Shown piece by piece: positions 43,700 through 52,522 of a stretch of 64,000 nucleotides of DNA. Below the pieces are notes generated by a model that saw only the letters and a program-made list of their open reading frames with translations, made no database searches and was not told the DNA's origin. Within the stretch, counting starts at the first letter, position 1, and each line of letters opens with the position of its first letter. Made by a program: the position numbers and the translations under genes. Location: the NCBI RefSeq assembly GCF_000733725.1, contig NZ_JMQM01000001.1, positions 1,922,001-1,986,000 on the forward strand, in the 5' to 3' direction. The stretch comes from Nitratireductor basaltis (lineage in GTDB: Bacteria; Pseudomonadota; Alphaproteobacteria; Rhizobiales; Rhizobiaceae).

Positions 43700-44890
43700 T
43701 TAAAGACTGTCCAGTCGTGTCCAGGCGGCGTCGGCCTGCGAAGACTTCACGCATGCCTCGACGAAGCGCAGCCCGTCCACGCCATCGGAAACATCCGGCA
43801 GATGCAAACGTTCGGGCCTGCTGCCGCCACCACGCATTGCGCGAATAGCGCCTGCGGCTTCCGTATAGAGCGTGGCGAAGGCTTCGAGATAGCCTTCTGG
43901 ATGGCCCGGCGGGATGCGGGTCACGCTTGCTGCCGCCTCTCCCGTTCCCGGTCCGCCGCGCGTGAGGATACGCGTTGGCTCACCGAATGGCGTGTAATGG
44001 AGATAGTTCGGGTTCTCCTGCTCCCATTCGAGCCCGCCCTTCGTGCCATAGATGCGCAGCTTCAGCCCGTTTTCGTTGCCGGGGGCGACCTGACTGACCC
44101 AGATCATACCCTTGGCGCGACGGCCATTCCTTTCGCCGTAACGCAGCATGACATGGGCGTTGTCGTCGAGCTTTCGGCCGTCCACGAAATGATCGAGGTC
44201 GGCGGCCACGCTCTCGGCTTTCAGTCCGGAGACAAAAGAGCCGAGCTGATAGGCATGGGTGCCGATATCGCCAATGGCGCCGCCTGCGCCCGACTGCTTG
44301 GGGTCGGTGCGCCAGGAAGCCTGCTTCTGTCCTTCCGCCTCTATCGGCTCGGTCAGCCAGTCCTGCGGATATTCCGCCTGTATCAGCGTGATCTCGCCGA
44401 GCACACCATCCACCACCATCTGGCGGGCCTGCCGGATCATCGGATAGCCGGAATAGTTGTGCGTGAGCACGAACAGGCACCCGCTCTTTTCCGCGATCTC
44501 GGCCAGCGTATTGGCGTCGTCCAGATTGGAAGTCATCGGCTTGTCGCAGATGACATGGATGCCCGCTTCAAGAAAGGCCTTGGCTGCGGGAAAATGCATA
44601 TGGTTCGGCGTGACGATGGAGACGGCCTCGATACCATCTTCCCGCGCGCTTTCGGCCTTGGCCATTTCCTCGAAACTGCCATAGGAGCGGTCGGGCGAAA
44701 GGCCGAGTTCCGCCGCGGAAGCCTTGGCCCTCTCCCGATTGGATGAGAGCGCGCCGGCGACGAGTTGGTAATGACCGTCCAGCCGCGAGGCCATGCGGTG
44801 CACGCCGCCGATGAAGGCACCCTGCCCGCCGCCGACCATTCCAAGCCGGATGGGCGTGGTCATGTCGTCCTGTTTGCCTGCAGAGACCAT
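43700..44890 (-). CDS. Gfo/Idh/MocA-family dehydrogenase
   Basis: A 396-residue oxidoreductase. Rossmann motif IRLGMVGGGQGAFIGGVHR, catalytic HVICDKPMTSNLDDANTLA (DKP in place of EKP) and GGAIGDIGTHAYQLGSFVSG with the catalytic D-x-x-x-H. The ATG at 44888-44890 follows GGAGGG and begins one base after the upstream epimerase stop, so the two are coupled. Likely oxidises a sugar hydroxyl; partner of the epimerase-like barrel. Confidence 0.88.
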   Translation of the reverse strand: MVSAGKQDDMTTPIRLGMVGGGQGAFIGGVHRMASRLDGHYQLVAGALSSNRERAKASAAELGLSPDRSYGSFEEMAKAESAREDGIEAVSIVTPNHMHFPAAKAFLEAGIHVICDKPMTSNLDDANTLAEIAEKSGCLFVLTHNYSGYPMIRQARQMVVDGVLGEITLIQAEYPQDWLTEPIEAEGQKQASWRTDPKQSGAGGAIGDIGTHAYQLGSFVSGLKAESVAADLDHFVDGRKLDDNAHVMLRYGERNGRRAKGMIWVSQVAPGNENGLKLRIYGTKGGLEWEQENPNYLHYTPFGEPTRILTRGGPGTGEAAASVTRIPPGHPEGYLEAFATLYTEAAGAIRAMRGGGSRPERLHLPDVSDGVDGLRFVEACVKSSQADAAWTRLDSL

Positions 44891-44891
44891 G

Positions 44892-45956
44892 TCAGCCCTC
44901 CCCGATGCCAAGCATGGCACGCAGCTTCGCGCGGTCGGTGGAACCACCGGCGAAATCGTCGAATGCTTTTTCGGTCACGCGGATGATGTGATTTTCGATG
45001 AAGGGCGCGCCTTCTGCCGCACCGTCTTCGGGGTGCTTCAGGCAACACTCCCATTCGAGCACGGCCCAGCCGTCATAGTCATACTGCGCGAGCTTGGAGA
45101 AGATGCCGGTGAAATCGACCTGACCGTCGCCAAGAGAGCGGAAGCGGCCGGCCCGGTTCATCCAGCCCTGATAGCCGGAATAGACACCCTGTCGCCCATC
45201 CGGATTGAACTCCGCATCCTTCACATGGAAGGCCTTGATGCGCTCGTGATAGATGTCGATGAAGGCCAGATAATCGAGCTGCTGCAGCAGGAAATGCGAG
45301 GGGTCGTAATTGATCGTGCAGCGCTTGTGACCATCGAGCTTTTCGAGAAACATCTCGAATGTCGCGCCGTCAAACACGTCTTCACCCGGATGCAACTCAT
45401 AGGCGACATCAACGCCTTCACTCTCGTAAGCGTCGAGAATGGGCTTCCAGCGTTTTGCAAGTTCGGTGAAGGCTTCGTCGATCAGGCCTTCGGGGCGCTG
45501 TGGCCATGGGTAGAGATAGGGGAAAGCAAGCGCGCCGGTGAAAGATACCGATACGTCCAGCCCCATATTTCGTGAAGCCTTGGCGGCGTGCAGCATCTGC
45601 TGAACCGCCCATTCCTGCCGGGCCTTCGGATTGTTGTGCACCTTCTCCGGTGCAAAACCATCAAATGGCACATCATAGGCCGGGTGAACGGCAACAAGCT
45701 GGCCAAGCAGATGTGTCGAAAGCTCGGTCACTTCCACACCGGCTTCAGCGCAGATGCCCTTCACCTCGTCGCAATAATCCTTGGAACTGGCCGCCTTTTC
45801 CAGATCAAACAACCGCCCGTCCCAGGCCGGGATCTGGATGCCGCCATAGCCGTGGCCTGCGGCCCATTTGGCAATGGATGGCAATGTGTTGAACGGCGCT
45901 TCATCGCCCGCAAACTGGGCCAGGAAGATGCCTGCCCCCTTCATGGTGCTAGCCAT
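44892..45956 (-). CDS. Sugar phosphate isomerase/epimerase-family TIM barrel
   Basis: A 354-residue barrel, longer than the other three in the window. Putative metal ligands: E in VDVAYELHPGEDVFDG, D and H in CTINYDPSHFLLQQ, H in IKAFHVKDAEFNPDG and E in GWAVLEWECCLKHPEDG. Translationally adjacent to the Gfo/Idh gene at 43700-44890, a pair seen in pathways that oxidise and rearrange or cleave glycosides and inositols. Confidence 0.85.
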   Translation of the reverse strand: MASTMKGAGIFLAQFAGDEAPFNTLPSIAKWAAGHGYGGIQIPAWDGRLFDLEKAASSKDYCDEVKGICAEAGVEVTELSTHLLGQLVAVHPAYDVPFDGFAPEKVHNNPKARQEWAVQQMLHAAKASRNMGLDVSVSFTGALAFPYLYPWPQRPEGLIDEAFTELAKRWKPILDAYESEGVDVAYELHPGEDVFDGATFEMFLEKLDGHKRCTINYDPSHFLLQQLDYLAFIDIYHERIKAFHVKDAEFNPDGRQGVYSGYQGWMNRAGRFRSLGDGQVDFTGIFSKLAQYDYDGWAVLEWECCLKHPEDGAAEGAPFIENHIIRVTEKAFDDFAGGSTDRAKLRAMLGIGEG

Positions 45957-45975
45957 GATCTCCTCCTTGTTTTAA

Positions 45976-46803
45976 TCATGTCCGCGCGTAGCGGACATAG
46001 GCGATACTTCCCGAATCCGGTGACCAGCACGGCACATTGATCGTGCCCTGCCCGCCAAAAAGAGAGATGAGTGTGCGCGGCGCGCCTCCTTCAGCCGGCA
46101 TCAACCGCAGCTCGACCTCACGGTCGGCGGGATGGCCTTCTGTGCCTTCCTCGTAGGCAAGGTAAAGGACCTGTTTCCCGTCCGGAGAGGGATGGGGGAA
46201 CCAGTTCACGCGCTCATCATCGGTCATTTTCTGCAGGTCCGAGCCATCGGGGCGCACGCGCCAAAGCTGCATGCCGCCCTCGCGGTCGGAGTTGAACCAT
46301 ATCCATTGGCCGTCGGGTGTATAATCCGGCCCATCATAGTGCCCGCCGCCTCCGACAACCTGTATTTCGTTCCCGCCATCGACCGCACATGTGCAGATCA
46401 TGAATGTGCCGTCACGGACCGCCGTGTAGGCATGGCGACTGCCATCCGGCGACCAGCCATGCCACCAGGATGGCACTTCTTCGGTTACCCGCTGCGGCGT
46501 TCCGCCATCGATTGGCAGGGTGTAGATGCAGGACTTTCCAGTCTCCGTCTTGTCGGAGATGACAAGAAGCAATCCGTCGGGCGAAATGCCGTGATCATTG
46601 TTGCAGCCCGTGGCAAAGCCGGTGTCGATACGCACCGGCTGCGCATCCTCGGACAGATCGAGCCGGTAGATCAGGCCTGAGCCATTGAACACCAGAAAGC
46701 TGCCATCAGGCGACCAGTTGGGCGCTTCCACGTGATCGGGAGTCTGCCAGACCGTGCGGCTTGTCTGCGTCCCGAAGTCGTAGATTTCGAGGAAACTCTT
46801 CAT
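45976..46803 (-). CDS. TolB-like beta-propeller protein (cytoplasmic)
   Basis: A 275-residue protein with about five WD40-like PD40 repeats, each with a W/T-P-DG-x segment (APNWSPDGSFLVFNG, HGISPDGLLLVISD, WHGWSPDGSRHAYTA, GPDYTPDGQWIWFNS, WFPHPSPDGKQVLYL). No signal peptide. Its start overlaps the GH43 stop (ATGA). Related propellers occur in oligogalacturonide lyases and as non-catalytic partners in carbohydrate loci. Function unknown. Confidence 0.78.
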   Translation of the reverse strand: MKSFLEIYDFGTQTSRTVWQTPDHVEAPNWSPDGSFLVFNGSGLIYRLDLSEDAQPVRIDTGFATGCNNDHGISPDGLLLVISDKTETGKSCIYTLPIDGGTPQRVTEEVPSWWHGWSPDGSRHAYTAVRDGTFMICTCAVDGGNEIQVVGGGGHYDGPDYTPDGQWIWFNSDREGGMQLWRVRPDGSDLQKMTDDERVNWFPHPSPDGKQVLYLAYEEGTEGHPADREVELRLMPAEGGAPRTLISLFGGQGTINVPCWSPDSGSIAYVRYART

Positions 46804-48410
46804 GCCCCCTCTCCGGGTGCATAGGAGAATTTAGTGAAATCGGCGGGGATGGCGCTGCCGCTCGTATCAAAGGCGGCCATGCCGATGAAGGCACCGGTGA
46901 AGGAGGCATGCTCGCCCCGCCCGCCTTCGTCGGAGATAACGCTGGCATCCAGGACAGGGCCGATTGCCTGCCAATCCTCATCGCCGTTGCGGAAGTAAAA
47001 CTGCAGCTCGGCCTCATTGACCTCGGCGGCCAGTTCAACCGGGCCATCCGGCAGCTTCACCGGCTTTGCCAGCGGAAATGACAGGCGCCCGTCCGGCCAT
47101 TCGCCGGGGCAGCTCAGGATCGTCAGAACGCGGCCCTGATCTGCATTCCAGGTGACGCCAAGAAAGTGGAATTTGTGGCGGTTATAGTAGTGCGTGATGC
47201 CAGCCATCTGCTGGTAATTGGCTGGCGCGAATTCCAGCCGCGTTTCAGCGCGGAAGGTGAAATGCTCCTGCCTGCGCGCCACCAGCGCCTGCTCGAACCA
47301 GCTGCCAATGGATTCGCGTGCATGGAGGCGAAGCGCGCTGCCGGTCAGCGTGAAGATGCGGTCGGGTTCGGGTGTACGCAGCCACTGGAAATCGCGCGGA
47401 AGCGTGGTGTCGGTGAAGTCGTATCGAATGGGCTCGGGCCGTTGAGGCTCCGCCGCACCTTCCGGTGCAGGCACTTCGACCGAGGGCACGACACCGCCCT
47501 GTTCCAGATAAAGCCAGCCATCATCTTTCCAGACGCATTTCTGGATCGCCGTCTCCCGCCCCAGAGGCGAGCGGCGGGTGCCCGGCAGCGGGCGCGAGCA
47601 CAGATGCGTGTGATAGACCTCGCCCGAAGGCGTCTCGACCATCTGGCCGTGGCCGGCACGCTGCAATGGTGCTTCGGGATCATCCTTCGCGGTGATCAGA
47701 TGCGCATCGGGATGAAGCTCATATGGCCCATCGATCTGGCGCGAGCGCGCCATGGTAACCGCATGGTCGTAACCGGTGCCGCCCTCCGCAACGGTCAGAT
47801 AATACCAGCCATCGCGCTTGAAGAGATGCGGGCCTTCGGTCAGACCGTGCGGACTGCCGGCGAAGATATTCTTCACCTCGCCCACCAGCTTGCCGGCTTT
47901 CGCATCATATTCTTGCAGCAGGATACCACCGAAGGCCGGATGCTTGGGATTGCCGCCAACGGATTCCGTCAGGTGGTTCCAGACCAGGTTGAGGAACCAT
48001 TTGCGCCCGTCTTCATCATGAAAAAGCGAGGGGTCAAAGCCGGAAGAATTCACATAGACCGGATCGGACCAGGGGCCTTCTATTGTTGGCGACGTGACGA
48101 TGTAATTGTGCGCGTCCTTGAAGTTGCCGTCGATGCGTTTCACATCGGTGTAGACCAGCCAGAACAGCCCGTCGGCGTAAGACAGGCACGGCGCCCAGAT
48201 ACCACCGGAATCGGGATTGCCGCGCATGTCGAGCTGGGACTTGCGCGCCAGCGGGCGTTTGGCGAGCCGCCAGTTCACCAGATCCTTCGAGTGGTGGATC
48301 TGGACACCCGGATACCACTCGAAGGTTGATGTCGCGATATAGTAGTCGTCCCCCACCCTGCAGATGGACGGATCAGGATTGAAGCCGGGCAGGATGGGGT
48401 TGACGATCAT
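46800..48410 (-). CDS. GH43-family beta-xylosidase
   Basis: A 536-residue five-bladed propeller hydrolase with a C-terminal beta-sandwich (about 330-536). The catalytic base is in ILPGFNPDPSICRVGDDYY, the pKa-modulating Asp in NSSGFDPSLFHDEDG and the acid Glu in GLTEGPHLFKRDGWYYL, as in GH43_11 xylosidase/arabinofuranosidases. No signal peptide, so it acts inside the cell on imported oligosaccharides. The ATG overlaps the AKR stop by ATGA. Confidence 0.92.
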   Translation of the reverse strand: MIVNPILPGFNPDPSICRVGDDYYIATSTFEWYPGVQIHHSKDLVNWRLAKRPLARKSQLDMRGNPDSGGIWAPCLSYADGLFWLVYTDVKRIDGNFKDAHNYIVTSPTIEGPWSDPVYVNSSGFDPSLFHDEDGRKWFLNLVWNHLTESVGGNPKHPAFGGILLQEYDAKAGKLVGEVKNIFAGSPHGLTEGPHLFKRDGWYYLTVAEGGTGYDHAVTMARSRQIDGPYELHPDAHLITAKDDPEAPLQRAGHGQMVETPSGEVYHTHLCSRPLPGTRRSPLGRETAIQKCVWKDDGWLYLEQGGVVPSVEVPAPEGAAEPQRPEPIRYDFTDTTLPRDFQWLRTPEPDRIFTLTGSALRLHARESIGSWFEQALVARRQEHFTFRAETRLEFAPANYQQMAGITHYYNRHKFHFLGVTWNADQGRVLTILSCPGEWPDGRLSFPLAKPVKLPDGPVELAAEVNEAELQFYFRNGDEDWQAIGPVLDASVISDEGGRGEHASFTGAFIGMAAFDTSGSAIPADFTKFSYAPGEGA

Positions 48411-49453
48411 TTGCGTTTTGGACCCTTTCGTTCGGCCGACGCGGCCCACAGATTGATGTCGGCATCGCGGGCGAAGGTGTCGATCTCGGCCAGCTCAGCA
48501 TCGGTGAAATCGAGATTGCCGAGTGCACCGACGCAGTCTTCCACCTGTGAGGGCTTGGATGCACCGATAAGCGCCGTGGTTACGCGGCCACCGCGCAGTG
48601 CCCAGGCCAGCGCCATCTGCGCCAGCGTCTGACCGCGCTTCTTTGCGATCTCGTTCAGGCCGCGGATATTGTTGATGTTGCGCTCGTTCAGGAACTCGTT
48701 GCGAAGCGACTTGCCCTGTGCCGCACGGCTCTCCTCCGGGATGCCGTTCAGATATTTGTCGGTCAGCATGCCCTGCGCCAGCGGCGAGAAGACGATGGAG
48801 CCGATGCCAAGATCGTCCAGCGCATCCAGAAGCCCGTCATCCTCGACCCAGCGATTGATCATGGAATAGCTCGGCTGATGGATCAGGCACGGCGTGCCAA
48901 GCTCCTTCAGAATGGCGGCTGCCTCGCGGGTGCGCTGTGCGTTGTAGGACGAGATGCCGACATAGAGCGCGCGGCCGGAACGCACGATATGGTCGAGCGC
49001 CATCATCGTCTCTTCAAGCGGCGTTTCGGGGTCGAAGCGGTGGGAGTAGAAGATGTCGACATAGTCGAGGCCCATGCGCTTCAGGCTCTGGTCGCAGCTC
49101 GCGATCAGATATTTGCGGCTGCCCCACTCGCCGTAAGGTCCAGGCCACATGTCGTAGCCGGCCTTTGACGAGATGATGAGCTGGTCGCGATAACCTGCAA
49201 AATCGGTCCGCAGGATCTCGCCGAAAGCCACCTCCGCGGAACCGGGAGGCGGGCCGTAATTGTTGGCCAGATCGAAATGGGTGATGCCCAGGTCGAATGC
49301 CTTGCGGCAGATGGCGCGCTTGTTAGCGTGGGTCGCGTCTTCTCCGAAATTGTGCCACAGGCCAAGCGAAATCGCCGGCAGCTTGAGGCCCGAACGGCCA
49401 CAGCGGCGATAGACCATGTTGTCGTAGCGGTTTTCGGCGGGTTGCCAGGTCAT
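48407..49453 (-). CDS. Aldo/keto reductase (YghZ/Gpr-like)
   Basis: A 348-residue AKR with the full tetrad: D and Y in THFDLANNYGPPPGSAEVAF, K in LIISSKAGYDMWPGPYG and H in VDIFYSHRFDPETPLEE. The motif YGPPPGSAE is typical of L-glyceraldehyde-3-phosphate reductase homologues. ATG at 49451-49453 overlaps the upstream oxidoreductase stop (ATGA). NADPH-dependent reduction of a sugar aldehyde is likely. Confidence 0.9.
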   Translation of the reverse strand: MTWQPAENRYDNMVYRRCGRSGLKLPAISLGLWHNFGEDATHANKRAICRKAFDLGITHFDLANNYGPPPGSAEVAFGEILRTDFAGYRDQLIISSKAGYDMWPGPYGEWGSRKYLIASCDQSLKRMGLDYVDIFYSHRFDPETPLEETMMALDHIVRSGRALYVGISSYNAQRTREAAAILKELGTPCLIHQPSYSMINRWVEDDGLLDALDDLGIGSIVFSPLAQGMLTDKYLNGIPEESRAAQGKSLRNEFLNERNINNIRGLNEIAKKRGQTLAQMALAWALRGGRVTTALIGASKPSQVEDCVGALGNLDFTDAELAEIDTFARDADINLWAASAERKGPKRK

Positions 49454-50601
49454 GCGAGTTCCTTTTCTGCGAGCAGGTTCCCTGCCGCATCCACGCCGAG
49501 CGCCGCTGGGCGTTCGCATGTGGTCTGCAGCGTGACGAAGCTGCCCGTTTCACCTGATTTGAGGATGGACGTCATCACGTCGATGGCGTGAAGCGACATT
49601 TCCAGTGAACAGCGATGTGGCCGGCCCTCCAGTATGGCTTGCGCCATGTCGGCCAAACCGGCTGCGCGATAATTGGCCAGCGGACGGCCTTCTTCAAGCC
49701 CCTGATTGGGCACAGCGAAGGGGTGCGGCCAATCTGGCAGTTCATCCAGAAGATTTCCTTCCTCGGTCACCGCGAGATCGCCACCGAAGAAATTCGGGTC
49801 GGGCACATGCAAGGAGCCCTTCTCGCCATAGAGCTCCATGTTGGAATGCTTGTGGTGCCAGACATCCCAGCTTGCGCCGAGCGTGATGATCGCACCACTC
49901 TCGAATTCCAACACCGCATGAATGGTCGTCGGCGTCTCGACAGGAATTTTCTCGCCCTTGCGCGGCTCGGAAAGAATGGTGCGCTCCTTCGCCGGGATCG
50001 AAGACAGCGCACCTACCCGCCTCACCGGCCCGATGAGCTGGATAAGGTTGGTGACGTAATAGGGTCCGACATCAAGCACGGGACCGGCTCCGGGCAGGAA
50101 GAAGAAGTCCGGATTTGGATGCCAGTGCTCCATGCCGTGGCTCATCACATGGCAGGTGCCGCTGACGATCTTGCCGATCTGGCCGCTGTCGACGATGTGG
50201 CGGGCCAGCTGATGCGCGCCACCAAGGAAGGTGTCGGGTGCCGAACCAACGCGAACGCCCTTCTCCTCGGCAGCCTTTGCAAGCGCCTGCCCCTCCTCCA
50301 CCGAAAGCACGAAGGGCTTTTCGGAGTAGACATGCTTGCCCGCCTCGATGGCGCGCCGCGAGATTTCGTAATGTGCGGAGGGGATGGTGAGATTGACGAT
50401 GATATCGATATCATCGGATGCCAAAAGCCCGTCCACCGTCTCCTGACGCAGCTTGAACTCCTCTGCGCGCGCCTTGGCCGCTTCCGGGTTCACGTCTGCG
50501 CAGGCGCGAACCTCGATGCCGCGGAAAAGCGGCGAGAGTTTCATATAGGCCGCCGAAATATTGCCGCATCCGATGATGCCGACGCCGAGTGTCTTCGTCA
50601 T
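49450..50601 (-). CDS. Gfo/Idh/MocA-family dehydrogenase
   Basis: A 383-residue oxidoreductase with Rossmann motif GVGIIGCGNISAAYMKLSPL, catalytic HVYSEKPFVLSVEEGQALA and AGPVLDVGPYYVTNLIQLIG, where the usual D-x-x-x-H reads D-V-G-P-Y-Y: the His is replaced by Tyr. ATG at 50599-50601; the frame runs open to 50790 over the neighbouring epimerase. It lies 10 bp after the epimerase stop. Forms the second Gfo/Idh-epimerase pair of the locus. Confidence 0.88.
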   Translation of the reverse strand: MTKTLGVGIIGCGNISAAYMKLSPLFRGIEVRACADVNPEAAKARAEEFKLRQETVDGLLASDDIDIIVNLTIPSAHYEISRRAIEAGKHVYSEKPFVLSVEEGQALAKAAEEKGVRVGSAPDTFLGGAHQLARHIVDSGQIGKIVSGTCHVMSHGMEHWHPNPDFFFLPGAGPVLDVGPYYVTNLIQLIGPVRRVGALSSIPAKERTILSEPRKGEKIPVETPTTIHAVLEFESGAIITLGASWDVWHHKHSNMELYGEKGSLHVPDPNFFGGDLAVTEEGNLLDELPDWPHPFAVPNQGLEEGRPLANYRAAGLADMAQAILEGRPHRCSLEMSLHAIDVMTSILKSGETGSFVTLQTTCERPAALGVDAAGNLLAEKELA

Positions 50602-50611
50602 GATGGGCTCC

Positions 50612-51364
50612 TCAATATTGCTTGGCGTTTTCGATCGAGCGGCGCGCAAAGCGCTCGTGATCATTCGGCTTGTCATGCTCCATGACGAAGAAGCGGGTGT
50701 TGGTGCGCGTGCGCACGGCATCCATGATGGCTTTCCAGTCCATGGTGCCGGTGCCGACATCGGCCCAGCCGTCTTCATCCTCGCACTCACCTTCAGGCGC
50801 TATATCCTTCACGTGAATGGCGATGATGCGATCACCGTGCTTCTCGATCCACTCGAGCGGATCGCCACCGCCGCGCACGATCCAGGCAATATCGGCTTCC
50901 CAGGGCAGATCCGGCCCGCCGCGGAACATCTCTTCCTGTGGGATGGAGCCATCGGGCAGCGCGCGAAACTCGAAATCGTGATTGTGCCAGCCAAAGGAGA
51001 GACCGCCTTCCTTCAACCTCTCGCCAGCCTTTTGCAGCCGCTCACCGAAGCGGGCGTAGCCTGCGGCATCTTGCGGGCGCTGATCGGGCGTCAGGAACGG
51101 GCAAAAGACGGCTTTCATGCCGACGGTGTTGGCGATATCCAGCACCTTTTCCGGCTCCCCCTCGATCATGTCGAGGCCGAAATGGCCGGTGGTCATTTTC
51201 AGACCCGTCGCGTCAAGCGCGGCCTTGAGAGCCGGGAGATCGGAATAGACGCCGCCATAGCCTTCAACCTGGCCATAGCCCAGCGATTTCAACAGCTTCA
51301 GCGTGTCTGCAAGCGGCGGAAACTCACGGGAAGAGTAAAGCTGGTAGGAAAAATCGATCATCAT
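50612..51364 (-). CDS. Sugar phosphate isomerase/epimerase-family TIM barrel
   Basis: A 250-residue barrel beginning MMIDFSYQLYSSREFPPLAD. Metal/catalytic candidates: H in KMTTGHFGLDMIEG and GLSFGWHNHDFEFRALPDG (the family W-H-N-H-x-x-E/D motif), D in DLPWEADIAWIVRGGGDP, H in IIAIHVKDIAPEG and E in FFVMEHDKPNDHE. First metabolic gene downstream of the ABC importer genes. Confidence 0.88.
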   Translation of the reverse strand: MMIDFSYQLYSSREFPPLADTLKLLKSLGYGQVEGYGGVYSDLPALKAALDATGLKMTTGHFGLDMIEGEPEKVLDIANTVGMKAVFCPFLTPDQRPQDAAGYARFGERLQKAGERLKEGGLSFGWHNHDFEFRALPDGSIPQEEMFRGGPDLPWEADIAWIVRGGGDPLEWIEKHGDRIIAIHVKDIAPEGECEDEDGWADVGTGTMDWKAIMDAVRTRTNTRFFVMEHDKPNDHERFARRSIENAKQY

Positions 51365-51430
51365 TCAACTCCGCACAGAGGCGGCCGAAAAGGGCACGCC
51401 AGTTGGTTCAATTGGATTGTCCGGAAGGCG

Positions 51431-52519
51431 CTAGAGCCGCGCCTCCGTGTTTGCGTCAAAGATCGAGGCGCGTGCAGGATCGAAACCGATCGGCACCACC
51501 TCGCCTTTCAAAAGCGAGGTCTGGCCGTCCACCCGGAAGCGCAATTCGTGGCCGTGAAGCCGTGACCAGACGAGCGTATCCGCGCCCATGGGCTCGATCA
51601 CCTCAACGGTCGTCTCTGCCTGGTAGGGAAGTCCTTCGGCAGCACGTCCCATGAAGACATGTTCGGGGCGAATACCGAAGCTTGCCTTGCCGCCCTCGGG
51701 GCCATTTCCGGCAAATTCGTAGCGTTCCAGCGGCACTTCGAAGCCACCGGCCTTGAAATAGGGTACGCCGTTGGGATGCACTTCCCCCTCGACGAAATTG
51801 ATGCTGGGCGAGCCGATGAAGCCCGCGACATATTTGTTGACCGGCTTGTTGTAGATGGTCGCCGGATCGGCCAGCTGCTGGATGGCACCGCCGCGCATGA
51901 TGGCGATGCGATCGGCCAGCGTCATGGCTTCGATCTGGTCGTGGGTGACATAGATCATGGTCGTGTTCTCAAGCTGCTGATGGAGCCGCTTGATTTCCAC
52001 GCGCAGTTCCGCACGCAACTTGGCATCAAGGTTCGACAGCGGTTCGTCGAAAAGGAAGACATCCACATCGCGCACCAGCGCCCGCCCGATGGCCACGCGC
52101 TGGCGCTGGCCGCCGGAAAGCTGGGCGGGCTTGCGCTTCAACAGCGGCTCGATATGCAGGATTTCGGCTGCGCGTGCGATGCGCTTGGCAATCTCGTCCT
52201 TGGGCAGACCCGCATTCTTCAGGCCGAAGGCGAGGTTTCCCTCCACCGTCATCTGCGGATAGAGCGCATAGGACTGGAACACCATGCCTATGCCGCGATC
52301 CTTGGGCTGCTCCCAGGTGACATTGCGGCCATTGATGAAGATCTGCCCGTCGGTGATGTCGAGCAGTCCGGCGATGCAGTTGAGCAAGGTGGACTTGCCG
52401 CAGCCGGACGATCCCAGAAGCACCAGAAACTCGCCCTTGCCGATCTCCAGATCGAGGTTCTGAAGAACGCTGACCTCGCCGAAGGAGAGAGACAGATCAT
52501 TGATGAGTACGCTGGACAT
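51431..52519 (-). CDS. Carbohydrate ABC transporter ATP-binding protein (UgpC/MsmK type)
   Basis: A 362-residue ATPase: Walker A GSSGCGKST, Q-loop RGIGMVFQSYALYPQMTV, signature LSGGQRQRVAIGRALV, Walker B VFLFDEPLSNLD, H-loop TMIYVTHDQIEAMTL, then the C-terminal OB-type regulatory domain (about 240-362; ASFGIRPEHVF). This CUT1 type serves the MalFG-like permeases immediately upstream. Confidence 0.93.
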   Translation of the reverse strand: MSSVLINDLSLSFGEVSVLQNLDLEIGKGEFLVLLGSSGCGKSTLLNCIAGLLDITDGQIFINGRNVTWEQPKDRGIGMVFQSYALYPQMTVEGNLAFGLKNAGLPKDEIAKRIARAAEILHIEPLLKRKPAQLSGGQRQRVAIGRALVRDVDVFLFDEPLSNLDAKLRAELRVEIKRLHQQLENTTMIYVTHDQIEAMTLADRIAIMRGGAIQQLADPATIYNKPVNKYVAGFIGSPSINFVEGEVHPNGVPYFKAGGFEVPLERYEFAGNGPEGGKASFGIRPEHVFMGRAAEGLPYQAETTVEVIEPMGADTLVWSRLHGHELRFRVDGQTSLLKGEVVPIGFDPARASIFDANTEARL

Positions 52520-52522
52520 GCC

